Shown: positions 1-9,311 of the stretch, piece after piece
Position numbering within the stretch: position 1 is the stretch's first letter
Layout: each line of letters begins with the position of its first letter
From: Syngnathus acus
Lineage: Eukaryota; Chordata; Actinopteri; Syngnathiformes; Syngnathidae
Length of the DNA: 64,000 bases
NCBI RefSeq assembly: GCF_901709675.1
Contig: NC_051095.1
Span: forward strand, 1,363,001-1,427,000
Direction: 5' to 3'
The notes under the pieces: generated by a model
Database searches by the model: none
Told to the model about the DNA's origin: nothing
What the model saw: only the letters and a program-made list of their open reading frames with translations
Position numbers and translations under genes: made by a program

Positions 1-62
1 CGGCGAGCGAGGCGAGATCGTAAATTGTCGCAGCGGAACCGGGCGGTCGGATAAAGCAGTAG

Positions 63-80
63 TAACCCTAACCCTAACCC
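63..80 (+). repeat. Short telomeric hexamer tract (TAACCC)3
   Basis: Three exact TAACCC units lie about 50 bp outside the left inverted repeat of the THAP element. They match the unit inside the THAP pseudogene in sequence and orientation. The remainder of 1-133 is unique sequence with a CpG-rich start and no recognisable gene. Confidence 0.85.
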
Positions 81-133
81 ACCAAACCTGCAACACGTCC
101 CCGGGCAACCTTGCTAAATAAAGAGCAGCAGAT

Positions 134-190
134 GGAGGATATGCACGTGACGTCACAGACCGGCCGACGGTTTGTTTGGGTGGCAAAAAG
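134..190 (+). repeat. Left terminal inverted repeat with CRE octamer
   Basis: This arm matches the reverse complement of 1225-1282. It contains a perfect TGACGTCA octamer at 148-155, the classic CREB/ATF site. The THAP start codon lies 89 bp inside, so the arm probably also served as promoter. Promoter activity is inferred, not seen. Confidence 0.65.
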
Positions 191-278
191 GGGCGAACGC
201 TAATAGGGCCAAGGCTGGTACTGGAGCATTTTATCGTTTGCAGATCGTGGCAGAGTTGTTACGTAGGCAACTTAAACC

Positions 279-483
279 ATGGTGAAGAGTTGTTGTGCCA
301 TAGGGTGTGCCTATCGCTTCCAAAAAAGCGATACCAAGAAGTTATATCGGTTCCCTGCGGACTAGACCAGAAAGGATAGCTGGGTGGCGGCGCTTCGTAG
401 GGCGGAACATGACCCTAACCCTAACCCTAACCCTAACTCTCCATTCTTACATCTGCTCAGATCACTTTGTGGGAAGTACGTAA
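279..483 (+). pseudogene. THAP zinc-finger domain, broken
   Basis: Translation from 279 begins MVKSCCAIGCAYRFQK and continues to a YRFPAD segment. It then meets a TAG at 363-365 and goes on with a WVAALRR helix. A +1 shift later gives ICSDHF (451-468), followed by a stop at 481-483. THAP fingers bind zinc with a C2CH set: Cys6 and Cys10 at the N-terminus and the Cys and His of CSDH at the end. The conserved Trp and the FP pair are also visible. The family makes DNA-binding transposases and transcription factors. The segment between the Trp helix and CSDH contains the telomeric tract (413-436), read as Pro-Asn repeats. A stop plus a frameshift make it non-functional. The ORF starting at 176 is in another frame and is not the gene. 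Confidence 0.75.
413..436 (+). repeat. Telomeric hexamer tract (CCCTAA)4
   Basis: Four exact CCCTAA units form an interstitial telomeric sequence within the THAP pseudogene. They keep the upstream frame (Asp-Pro-Asn-Pro-Asn) and are followed by the +1 shift. Unique sequence continues on both sides, so this is not a chromosome end. Confidence 0.9.
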
Positions 484-809
484 TTTTGTTTTATTGATAT
501 CAACATTCATCTGTGAGGTATACTGGATGTAGTGCTATAAGGTACACATCCACCATCAGAGGACGCTGGCATGAGTGCCTCTCATAACATTTGAAATGTA
601 CTCTTTTTATTTATTTTAATGAATGTGATGGGTTTTTTTTACCCTGTGGGCCAAGAGCCTGTAATAAAGTATATTATTATTGCTCGGATATTCCCTTTTT
701 CTTCCTGCGACTCTGCCGTGACCTAAGGAATGCATAATTACACAGCTTCATTACAGTATGTTTGTCCAATTGCTAGTTTCTAATAATTAGATTGTTCACA
801 TATCTACAA
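484..809. other. Interior of the THAP element between the two coding remnants
   Basis: No coding similarity is visible. An AATAAA-type polyadenylation signal occurs near 662 (plus strand), placed as expected at the end of a plus-strand transcript. The stretch is AT-rich around 600-680 and 780-830. Confidence 0.4.
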
Positions 810-1195
810 TTATAATATATTATTATTATAACATGCGCTACCATGGCTGGCATCTTCTCCGTTTCGCTCCACTGGCTGTGGCTCAACGGAATGGACATAA
901 CCAGCAGTCAGGTAGCGATATTGTTGCAAACTCTTGTAGGCTCTGAGGTCTTCCTTGGTATATGGACTTGAACAATCTATCAAATAGTTGTAAATGTCTG
1001 GATATGTTACTGGCGGAAAAGTCGCCTTATTAGAGGACCAAACGCTTGCTGTCCCAGCTCCTGCTACACTTGAGCTGGTGGCGTTTTTACTTCAACACGA
1101 ATGTTATATTTTTTCAACTTTTCAACGTATCTCTTGCGGCTTTCTTGGTCCAACTGGAGGAAATAATCACTCACGACACCCACCCAGGCCGCCAT
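810..1195 (-). pseudogene. N-terminus of transposon-borne DIYNYLI-type protein, frameshifted
   Basis: From the ATG at 1195-1193 the protein begins MAAWVGVVSDYFLQLDQES and runs to a stop at 1066-1064. Shifting the frame by one base near 1060 continues with FPPVTYPDIYNYLIDCSSPY, then KEDLRAYKSL and QYRYLTAGYV, ending at a stop at 812-810. I recognise this pattern (short acidic start, then P-DIYNYLI...YT-E-L-AYKSL) from repetitive teleost proteins that often carry a SWIM finger and a YqaJ-type nuclease domain further on. No nuclease residues remain here. One frameshift plus truncation make it a pseudogene. The ORF start at 1381 adds a tail through the inverted repeat and is not the likely start. 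Confidence 0.65.
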
Positions 1196-1224
1196 CCTCA
1201 CGAGTCTAGTGGCAGCGGACGAGG

Positions 1225-1282
1225 CTTTTTGCCGCCAAATAATAATGGCCGCCCGGATCTGTGACGTCAGTGCATATCCGCC
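1225..1282 (-). repeat. Right terminal inverted repeat with CRE octamer
   Basis: This is the partner of the left arm, with one indel near the CRE and a few substitutions. TGACGTCA lies at 1262-1269. The minus-strand coding start is only 30 bp inside, which gives it a very short leader. Both arms keep the octamer intact although the genes they flank are broken. Confidence 0.65.
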
Positions 1283-1689
1283 ACTAATCTTCTCCCTCTC
1301 CCCTGTCCATTTCCGAGGCGCTGAGGCTTGAAGTATACATTTGCGCGGCGCATTACACCCCTCTAATAGGCAGTCAGTCAAAATAACAGGCTGCCTGAAA
1401 TGTCAGCGTTTACCTTTGTAATGATTGCGGGTTTTAATCGATTCTCCGCCCGCCTGCCGTCTGCAGCTGAGCCGGTGTCAGCGATACGGACGAGAACGGA
1501 CGGTGGACAGCAAATGCAGCTGAAGCGTAACACGGTGAAGGCTTTATTCAATTTTCTTTTTTATCGGGGGATACGCCGCGCGGCGACGGCGACGGCCCGT
1601 TAAATGTTCCTTATCAGTTGCTGTACGGAGGCGGAGCTGCCGTCGGCGTTCAGGCGATGGCCAACGCTACGTTACAGTCATGAAAAAAA
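1283..1689. other. Unique sequence, no gene seen
   Basis: This stretch is CpG-containing in its second half (1440-1610). The 67-codon ORF at 1400 resembles nothing I know. Confidence 0.4.
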
Positions 1690-1945
1690 CCAAATGAGGA
1701 ATAGTTGAACAACAACTGTGACTTAGTTAGATCGTCTGTCGACATGTGTTACTCCACGCTTTGCTAACGGTGTTAGCCCCTCAGTGGCGGTTTCCATGAT
1801 GTGTTAGCTAGCGGGGGCAGTCCTAAAACAAATTCAAACATGCAGACACAAATGAGGAATAGTGTGCTACTCGACGCTTTGCTAACGGCGTTAGCGGTTT
1901 CCATTATGTGTTAGCTAGCAGGGGCACTCCTAAGACAACAATGTT
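1690..1945 (+). repeat. Imperfect two-copy tandem repeat
   Basis: The string AAATGAGGAATAG occurs at 1692 and again near 1850. The following ~80 bp (a TACTC-ACGCTTTGCTAACG core ending TGTTAGCTAGC-GGGGCA) occur from 1746 and from about 1863. The spacing differs (about 158 against 117 bp) because the second unit lacks an internal piece. Confidence 0.75.
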
Positions 1946-2939
1946 GAGGCCACAAGTTTGGCAAATCTTTGAACACGTTTGCCTCGTCAGCCGTCATCGA
2001 GTCGGATGTTGCTCATAGCTACATCCTTACCTGACTAGTTATGATTATTACGTTTGATCATTACCCCCTGACCAGAGCCGTTCTCCCGGCATTGTTTTGC
2101 TCCGGTATATGCAATAAAAATGGCAACGGCGACGAGCACATGAGAGCAGAAACAAGAGGGAGAAAGTGATGGGATGGTAATGTTTGCAATCATAACAATA
2201 TAACTAAGACGGATAACACATCCGTTCTGGACTGGAATGTTTTTTTGATGCAGTTGTGCCGGCGTATTTGCGGGTCACTAGTAAAAAGCACCATCTGGCA
2301 TCACCTCTCCTCCCATTCAAACAATAAAATGAAAATGTTAATGGATGCTAATGAAATGTCTAATTGTGGATGCGGTGCAACCATGCGGCGCTCCCCACTC
2401 TCGGATTCGGTCTTCATCGTTTATCACAGCGAACCCTCTCGAGAGCTACGCTAATAATGATAATCAACGGCAAAACACAATGACAGCGACGTGGTTTCGC
2501 ATGCCGATGGAGCGGCGCGTTGGTTCGTTTTTTTGTAAAATTTTATTTTTTTAGGGAAAATTGCAGCTTTGTGGTTTCTCCACAGACACTCGAAACCAAA
2601 GTCCTCACCATCTGCTGAACGCCCCCCCCGCCCAAATGTGATCGAGTTCCCTTTGCAGCACACTCTGAGTGGGCACTGATTAATCAGGCAGCAGCACAAT
2701 GACTTATTTTTCGGCATGCAGGTCCCATGTGGTCCCTTAAGTTTGTGTGCTGAGCATTTATTTCCGAGAGCATTTATTTCCAAGAAGCAAAGTTAGTAAA
2801 TCAAACAGGAATAGGAGCTCTTTCATCTTAACTTATAGCATTTTGCCACTCGCTTCATTTTTTATTTATTTTTTTTCAAAACGACTCTCTGCCGAAATGG
2901 GGCCAAAACTGCACTCTATTTTTAAACGTTCGCAGAGGC
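1946..2939. other. Unique sequence, no gene seen
   Basis: Ordinary non-coding sequence with a C8 run near 2623. The ORFs of 69-110 codons overlap on both strands and have no recognisable domain. Confidence 0.4.
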
Positions 2940-3310
2940 AAATGCCTTGCCTTGCACTTGCCTTGCCTTGCCTCGCCTTGTACTTGCCTCGCCTTGTACT
3001 TGCCTCGCCTCGCCTCGCCTCGCCTCGCCTCGCCTCGCCTCGCCTCGCCTTGCCTCGCCTTGCCTCGCCTTGCCTCGCCTTGCCTTGCCTTGCCTTGCCT
3101 TGCCTTGCCTTGCCTCGCCTCGCCTTGTACTTGCCTCGCCTCGCCTCGCCTCGCCTCGCCTTGTACTTGCCTCGCCTCGCCTCGCCTTGTACTCGCCTCG
3201 CCTTGTACTTGCCTCGCCTTGTACTTGCCTCGCCTTGCCTCGCCTTGCCTTGCCTGTGCCGTGCCGAGCCGTGCCTTGCCTTGCCTGTGCCGAGCCGTGC
3301 CGTGCCAGCC
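2940..3310 (+). repeat. Pentamer satellite (CCTCG/CCTTG)n
   Basis: The tract is built from CCTYG pentamers with regular interruptions by an 11-mer, CCTTGTACTTG. Towards 3250 it shifts to GTGCCGAGCC-type units. Neither strand can form stop codons from these units, which explains the long ORFs that cross it in several frames. Confidence 0.95.
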
Positions 3311-3775
3311 TGTGCTTGTGCTTGTGCTTGTGCTTGTGCTTGAGCCTGCTTGTGCCGTGCCGAGCCGTGCCGTGCCATGCTGTGCCTGTGCCTGTGCCTC
3401 TACCTGCTTGTGCTTGTGCCTGTGCCTGTGCCTGTGCCTGTGCTTGTGCCTGTGCCTGTGCCTGTGCTTGTGCTTGTGCTTGTGCTTGTGCTTGTGCTTG
3501 TGCTTGTGCCTGTGCCTGTGCTTGTGCCTGTGCCTGTGCCTGTGCTTGTCCCTGTGCCTGTGCCTGTGCCTGTGCCGAGCCGTGCCTGTGCTTGTGCTTG
3601 TGCTTGTGCTTGTGCTTGTGCTTGTGCTTGTGCTTGTGCTTGTGCCTGTGCTTGTGCCTGTGCCCGTGCCTGTGCCCGTGCCTGTGCCCGTGCCTGTGCC
3701 CGTGCTTGTGCCTGTGCCCGTGCCTGTGCCCGTGCCTGTGCCTGTGCTTGTGCCTGTGCTTGTGCCTGGCTTGTC
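3311..3775 (+). repeat. Hexamer satellite (TGTGCY)n
   Basis: The tract is built from TGTGCT and TGTGCC hexamers, with local TGTGCC-CGTGCC pairs near 3660-3735 and inserted GCCGAGCCGTGCC blocks near 3352 and 3574. The period is a multiple of three, so each frame encodes a two-residue repeat (Leu-Cys, Val-Pro, Ala-Cys; on the minus strand Ala-Gln, Gly-Thr, His-Lys/Arg). These ORFs of 145-317 codons are not genes. Confidence 0.95.
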
Positions 3776-4010
3776 ATCAGACTCTGATGAAGGCGGAAGA
3801 ACCCGCCGAAACATGTCAGGTAAATACACCTAAAATAATTTGTTTGATATAAAAGAACCAGTGAAGTAATTAAAAAGGAAAAACAAGAGGAACATAGTAC
3901 AACTATTACGAAGAAGTTATGGGTGTTAATGTCTAAACGATCAATCGAAGAAACAACATCAACAGACACGTCTTCTGATACGTTTGCTCTCTTGAAAAGT
4001 GGCTGGTGTT
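3776..4010 (+). mobile_element. Possible retroelement tail (Penelope-like?)
   Basis: Directly after the hexamer satellite comes the CTGATGA...GAAAC motif and then an AT-rich tail with an AAATAATTTGTTTGATATAAAAG segment near 3831-3854. The combination resembles tails I associate with Penelope-like elements. No reverse transcriptase or GIY-YIG remnant is visible, so the call is tentative. Confidence 0.25.
3784..3817 (+). ncRNA. Hammerhead-ribozyme-like core
   Basis: CTGATGA (3784-3790) is followed by a perfect 5-bp stem II (GGCGG 3792-3796 with CCGCC 3803-3807), then GAAA (3808-3811). A minimal stem III follows: A-C pairing with G-T around an AT loop, ending GTC at 3815-3817. These are the conserved hammerhead core parts in the correct order. 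Stem I between the flanks is poor (two pairs, then mismatches), so activity is doubtful. Hammerheads with very short stem III are known from Penelope-like retroelements and retrozymes. Confidence 0.4.
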
Positions 4011-4500
4011 GACCATCAAATTGTCCTGCTTAGGGTGCTGGCTAACCTCGGCTCTTCGGTTTTATTGACAAAGGATCGGAAAGTGAAGTGGAGTCGGGTT
4101 CCAGTTGCAATCATGCAAGCTGCTCCCTCTCGTGTCGTCCGAGCTATTCTCGGGAAGCGGGAGTGAGGGCGGTGGGCATCGGGCAACGTTGGCTTTGGGG
4201 TCGGGCCATTTCAAGCGTTTTGGCCGCAGGTGGCGGCCGAGCAGCAGAGCCATTGTTGCGGATCTGGCCGCCGCTCGGCGCCACGTTTTGTTTGGACGTG
4301 GCGCCGACACGACCCCGGCTCAGCTGCTCATTTCGAACGCTGGCTGGCTGGCTATGCTCGTGGCAACGAGACAAACCATTCAGACTTTTGAAGTGGGGTG
4401 AAACAAGTCACGTGGACAACCAAAGACAAATGTAAGATCTGCCAACACTTTCTGAAATGAAAGGAAGTGCCAAGGAAGTGACCCAAGTGGTGTCGGTCTC
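4011..4500. other. Unique GC-rich sequence, no gene seen
   Basis: A CpG-containing stretch (4150-4340) with overlapping ORFs of 76-115 codons on both strands. None shows a domain. Confidence 0.35.
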
Positions 4501-4589
4501 GTTTTGACCCTCTGACATTTTTTCAGCATATATTATATTATATTGTTATATTATATTATACTATTATATTATATATAAATTATATTATG

Positions 4590-4600
4590 TATAAATTATT
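4590..4600 (+). repeat. Target-site duplication, left
   Basis: TATAAATTATT, identical to 5181-5191 on the other side of the LINE tail. Because the flanks are AT-rich, chance similarity cannot be fully excluded. Confidence 0.6.
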
Positions 4601-5180
4601 GTGTGTCTGACTTTATAAGACCAAGTTGGGTTGTTATGATGTGTCTAGTGTGTTGGTGGAGTGCCCAGTGCATGTCACTTCTCACTGTCAACCCTCACCG
4701 CTGGCTAGCAGTATGCGAACGGGAGAGCCGAGTGCGTAAGTCTCTCCCTGCCAGTACATAGCCTCTCTAACAGCAAGCCCTATGTAGTGCCTCCACGCGG
4801 CGACACATGCTAACTGGGTACAACACGGACCCAGGCTAAACTACAAGGGACTCGGAGGAGGTTTGGCCCCTAGACGCGCCCTGGTGCCCACGAACCAGCC
4901 CCCAACTATGGGTTAAATAGTACCACTGCCCAGTGGGCTCCTCCTCGGGAGAGGAATGGGCTAAGGGAGTCAACCCCTACAGAAAATCAATTTCCCCTTG
5001 GGTTGCTGTCAGGAAGGGCATCCGGCTGTAAAAAGCTTTGCTCCAAAGATTTTCTCAGTATAGGACTCTCAACCACGAGATGGCCAAGGACCGTCCCCGG
5101 TGGAAGAAAACCATATTGAAAATCCAGTCCAACCCAGCGGCGTCTGGAAAGCGGACTTTAAACCGATGATGATGATTATA
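4601..5180 (+). mobile_element. 5'-truncated RTE-like LINE (or LINE-derived SINE) tail
   Basis: The 3' part holds GGGTTGCTGTCAGGAAGGGC followed by ATCCGGCTGTAAAA (about 4999-5033), a hallmark of RTE-type LINE and partner SINE 3' regions in vertebrates. It ends in a short (GAT)n tail near 5166-5176. TATAAATTATT occurs at 4590-4600 and again at 5181-5191, an 11-bp target duplication in AT-rich DNA. The element therefore spans about 580 bp. No open frame of useful length remains. Confidence 0.75.
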
Positions 5181-5191
5181 TATAAATTATT
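5181..5191 (+). repeat. Target-site duplication, right
   Basis: TATAAATTATT immediately follows the (GAT)n tail. Confidence 0.6.
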
Positions 5192-6726
5192 ATATTATAT
5201 TATATCTATCAATTATTATTATATTCATTTTTTTCAACTTTTTAGCAATTCATTGTGCACTGTATGCACAGATTATTAAAAGGACAACATTTTTGGCATG
5301 TGCAAATTTGACACTTTTGAATTTGCGTCCTATCACATGACCACAAATTTGACACATTTGCACTGCGACATGTCCGATCACCATTCAGTTTAGCAAGGGC
5401 CGTCTTGTATAAAGCATGGCTGGGATTATGCCGCTTTCCAACCCCCTCCCCTCTCCTCCTCCCCCCTCCCTGGAATGTGTTATCTACGGTCGCAGCTGCA
5501 TGGCAGCGAACAGCGACCATTCCCCATCCGCCGATCTGTCACGCGCCGCTTTATTCGCTCGCTGATTCTCCCAAGCCCACCTGACCCACCAGCAGAGGCG
5601 GCGAACCTGCGACCAACATGGCGCTGGCAAGCGCAACGTTCCTGGAAGGAGATGTGCAATCTGGCACCATGGTGGCAACAAGCTACAACTGTGCAGTGTT
5701 TTTTTTTTTTTTTCCCCAACATCAGCAAACCCCCAGAGCGCATTTTCGCTGCAAACCTGCAGGGGCAATGCGAAGTTTGGCTTTCGTTAATGACGCTCGG
5801 GCATTGTGACTATACGAGCGGCTTAGCTAAGCAGCGCTTCATAGCCTTGCCAGTTAGTCTGCAGATCTGTGCATGTGGCGCATGCAGCAGACTCGCATAT
5901 TTACTTAACCCACACTACGTCGACATTTTCTCGATTCTGAGGTGTGTCGAGGTGCTGACACTGACGTCAGCTAGCTAACTTCTAGCTAGCTTCTGTGACA
6001 ACGAGACACAAGACTTGGGCTTGCCTAGACGCAACGCCCTACTAGCGTCGCATTGTCAATGAATTCCGGACTCATCAGTAGCCCGGCCATGTGTGGAACG
6101 GGTTAGTTGCGGTTGGGATAAGCTTCCCCCCATGCACGAGTGCACATTTACAAGTTCTCCCCCGAGAGCGCTTTTCTGCTGAACAGCCAATAGCCGGCCG
6201 GCGTCTTTGAAAACAAAGTACATTGAAGAAGGGAGCCCGACGCTTGGCGTCGCACGGCCACAAAACAATGACAGCATGTCCTTGAGTTATAAATGTATAA
6301 TATCCCTCAGGTGGCAGCGGGAGAAGGCAGCCTCTGATTGGCTTTGGTTATAAATCATTCATTACGCTTCACATCAATCATTAATATTCCAGCCAAGCCG
6401 GAATCCTTTATATAAATACTGTCACACGTCAGAAGGTTACCATTGTAAACTTGCTTCGACAGGAGTTTTCAAACTTTTTGATCGCCGGCTGCGGGGCGCC
6501 GTATTTGTGCGCCCGTCTTGCTTTTTTGTTTTTTTAATAAGCTGCCAACTAAGTGTCAGCCAATGTCACACAAGAGTGCTGTCAATATCGAGTGTTGTTG
6601 CAAAGTCGTCTTGCGCACGTCGTTGAAAAGTTGAGCGGTGGCCCGCTTGTGCTATCGCGCTTCAGACCAGGAGGGGGCAGCCCATTAATGGGCCTTTGCG
6701 TGACACATTTCCGGTGTTATGTTTAC
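5192..6726. other. Unique sequence, no gene seen
   Basis: Holds a long T run near 5699-5713 and a cluster of GCTAGC words at 5969-5991. ORFs here overlap on opposite strands and show no domain. A CTCF-like motif is listed separately. Confidence 0.4.
6667..6680 (+). promoter_or_regulatory. CTCF-like motif
   Basis: CCAGGAGGGGGCAG matches the vertebrate CTCF core with one departure (G where C/T is preferred at the fifth base). Confidence 0.4.
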
Positions 6727-6728
6727 CT

Positions 6729-6751
6729 AACTACTTACTTACTTACTTACC

Positions 6752-6798
<47 letters not shown>

Positions 6799-6905
6799 CT
6801 ACCTACCTACCTACCTACCTACCTACCAACCTACCAACCTACCTACCTACCTACCTACCTACCTACCTACCTACCTACCTACCTACCTACCTACCTACCT
6901 ACCTA
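6729..6905 (+). repeat. Tetranucleotide microsatellite (CTTA)n then (CCTA)n
   Basis: About 60 bp of ACTT units followed by about 110 bp of ACCT units with two ACCA variants. The Leu-Thr-Tyr and Pro-Thr-Tyr ORFs crossing it are artefacts. Confidence 0.95.
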
Positions 6906-9125
6906 TTAGCTAGATATCTAGCCTAGCGCTCTCTCGCACTCTCTCTAAACACATAATGTGAAACGCTGTGGAGGTGCTAACAAAACTAGCGTCAACATTG
7001 CCACTTATAAACCTTTAAATATCCGATTTTTGAACACAAATAATGACAACATACAACTAATATTACTGCAGCTTAAGTAGGAAATGTATCATTCAATCGA
7101 AATGTATTCCATGAACACAATGTCCATGAAATGGAAGCGTGTAATCACACTGCAACTGTTTTCGCACAATCCGGTAGCGTGCTACGTGTTTGTCCATACG
7201 ACCATAGCAGACGACTGTCTGGATCGGTGATGTTGATTGACGACGCTATTGAAGCCGCTGATGGTTCTGAGATGATATTCGCTCGATTTCACATTTGTCG
7301 TGGCCGCTCCAACTTTCGGACACGTGGCAATAATATGAGACGGGAGCCAAAGCGGCCTCTTTTTGTCATGTTAATGTGAGCGCGCGTGACGCTGGGCAAA
7401 TGGGATTTACAGTAGCGAGCCGGCAATGAAATGGAATTGCTCACTTTTCCAGAAATGGTACGAGCAAGTCTGGCCAGTAAATGAAAGTCCTCTGGCAGCC
7501 CAATGAGAAGGCGGGACACGGCGAGCTGCGGCGGGCGCAGGTCACAGATATGCTGCAATTCCACGCCTCCACTTTTCAGCTTTTATTGCTGGACTTTTTT
7601 TTTTTTTTCGGGGGGAGTGAAACAATTGTCAAGACTGATGTGACGCAAAGGTTGCGTAAAAGCGCAGATGGCATCAGCATATTGGATTCTTTTTTCCCCC
7701 CCCGTTCTTCTTAAGCTCACGCAGGCACTGAGAACTTTCCCTTTTTATGCCTCGCGACCAAACCATTAGCTCTGCCATTTGGGGAAAGAAAGTTGAAAGT
7801 TTTTTTTTTTTCTGGTGAAGTCGAAGAGCAATTTCAGGAGGATTGTGATGGAAAGCAGCTGAACATTCATTCCGCATTCTTGATATTCCGCTTAAGGTCC
7901 GTGCACGGCAGTACATCTTTGTCGTCACGAGTCAGGAAATGACTCGTGCAATAGGGCAAGTTTTACGAGTAATGTTTTTTTTTTTGTCCACGACTTGGTA
8001 ATTCTTTTTTTCCTCGACTGGTCTTCTCCTGAATCTTTATAAAATTCCTCTTGATGATCCATTCAGTTGAGGTGGTGAGACTTTGTTCATTTATTTTTAT
8101 ATATAGTATATATATATATATATATATATCAAATATTACAAATAATACAGAGCTTCCTGTTCTAAAAAAAAAAATCTACACTGCCAAATGCATGCTACGA
8201 TCGAGTTCAGTAATCCGTCGAAAAAGACGAAATTTGCAAAGTAGTCACCAAGTAGCCTATTTATGGCACGATTGATCGGTGATCAATGATAATAGGCCAT
8301 CAGTTGAGGCTCCAAGCACGCTTTCCATCCTCTCTGCTTATACCACCTGCCGCGAATTGCACTCCACTCTAACTAGTGAGGACAAAGCCAAAGGACTCTT
8401 AAGATGGCGATCGACAAAATGGATTCAAGGGGCTCCCATTGGCTGCGGCCTCCTCTCATTAGAGCCCACCAGCACGCCGGAAGCTCATGCAAGTCATCTG
8501 GGGCCTGCTCGTTGACATTTGACTGAGTTTCCACCCCCCCCCAAAAAAAGACATGGTCCTCGGCGAAGCCCTAAATCCCGGACTCGGAGCCCCTGGAGTG
8601 TACGGAAAGCCCCGAGTCGATGTCCAGCTGCGAATGCTGAAAGCAGCTCGTGAACTTTTAACAAGCTTGGCAAAATCCGTCACTCTTCTTCGACCGCGGA
8701 ATGAAAACGACACGAAATGTCATCCGTCGCGACGCTAAACGGAGACCAACGGCGACGTGACGACGCATCTGATATGGAAGCGCCAGCCGTGTTCCCGCTC
8801 CCGCGTATGAATATTGAGAAGAGGCCTCGCCTTCATCTGTGGATCGAGTAATCGCGGAGATTACGAGTTTGCAAATGATTACACGGTTGAATAATTGCTG
8901 CTTAATGTCTTATCCTGTTTTTAAACCGGATGCGTGCAAAGAGACATTCTGTCACGTCGTCAAAAGTTAATATCAGTAAAAAAATATTTTTCTTTGCAGT
9001 TTGTCGTTGTCACTTGCCAGTTTCGATTTGCTAGCTGACAGTCAATCGGCGCAAACAATTGACACCATTTTGCATCGAATATCCTACTGCGCATCTCTCG
9101 AACAAAAACAATTCGAAACGGTTTT
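6906..9125. other. Unique sequence with short simple repeats, no gene seen
   Basis: Contains T runs at about 7596-7608, 7800-7811 and 7976-7985, and a (TA)n tract at about 8097-8129. ORFs of 60-91 codons are scattered without recognisable motifs. Confidence 0.4.
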
Positions 9126-9311
9126 CGATCACAAGCAATTTTCAAACGATTCAAAGATTCGATTTGAAAGCGGGACAATCTGCTTTGATTCGACTCATTG
9201 GAATTCCGGTTTGATTCAATACGTTTTTTTGATCCGCAACGATTTTAAAACGATTCAAAGATTCGATTTTAAAGTCGGACAATTTGATTCGATCCAATTC
9301 ACTGGGATCCC
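9126..9311 (+). repeat. Two-copy imperfect repeat with CGATTCAAAGATTCGATTT core
   Basis: The core occurs near 9147 and 9251, so the period is about 104 bp. Both copies continue with a (C/T)GGGACAAT-type segment and a GATTCGA(C/T) segment. A loosely similar GATTCGATACCCG fragment lies at about 15850-15960. Confidence 0.7.

Larger units (their letters stand above)
134..1282. mobile_element. Decayed inverted-repeat DNA transposon, ISL2EU-like
   Basis: The left arm (134-190) and right arm (1225-1282) are inverted copies about 57 bp long. Both run from GG(A/C)GGATATGCAC through TGACGTCACAGA to GGCAAAAAG, with roughly 80 % identity by eye. Two coding starts face each other inside: a THAP finger from 279 on the plus strand and a DIYNYLI-type protein from 1195 on the minus strand. 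Both stop well short of full length, so the middle has been deleted or lost. From family knowledge, ISL2EU transposons pair a THAP transposase with a second protein carrying a YqaJ-type nuclease; the assignment here is inference from that layout. The target duplication could not be resolved, so the outer boundaries are approximate to about 10 bp. Confidence 0.6.

Noticed and set aside
176-379. 67-codon ORF at the left end
   Set aside because: It is in a different frame from the THAP sequence and has no domain of its own.
63-436. True chromosome end
   Set aside because: The telomeric tracts are only three and four units long and are followed by unique sequence on both sides.
2876-3829. 317-codon minus-strand and 301/293-codon plus-strand ORFs
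   Set aside because: They lie in the pentamer/hexamer satellite, where no unit contains a stop on either strand. The translations are two-residue polymers.
5242-5978. Overlapping ORFs up to 167 codons
   Set aside because: Open on both strands around a GC-rich stretch and a T run, with no motif or coding bias.
6553-6926. 118-codon Leu-Thr-Tyr/Pro-Thr-Tyr ORF
   Set aside because: Tetranucleotide microsatellite read in frame.
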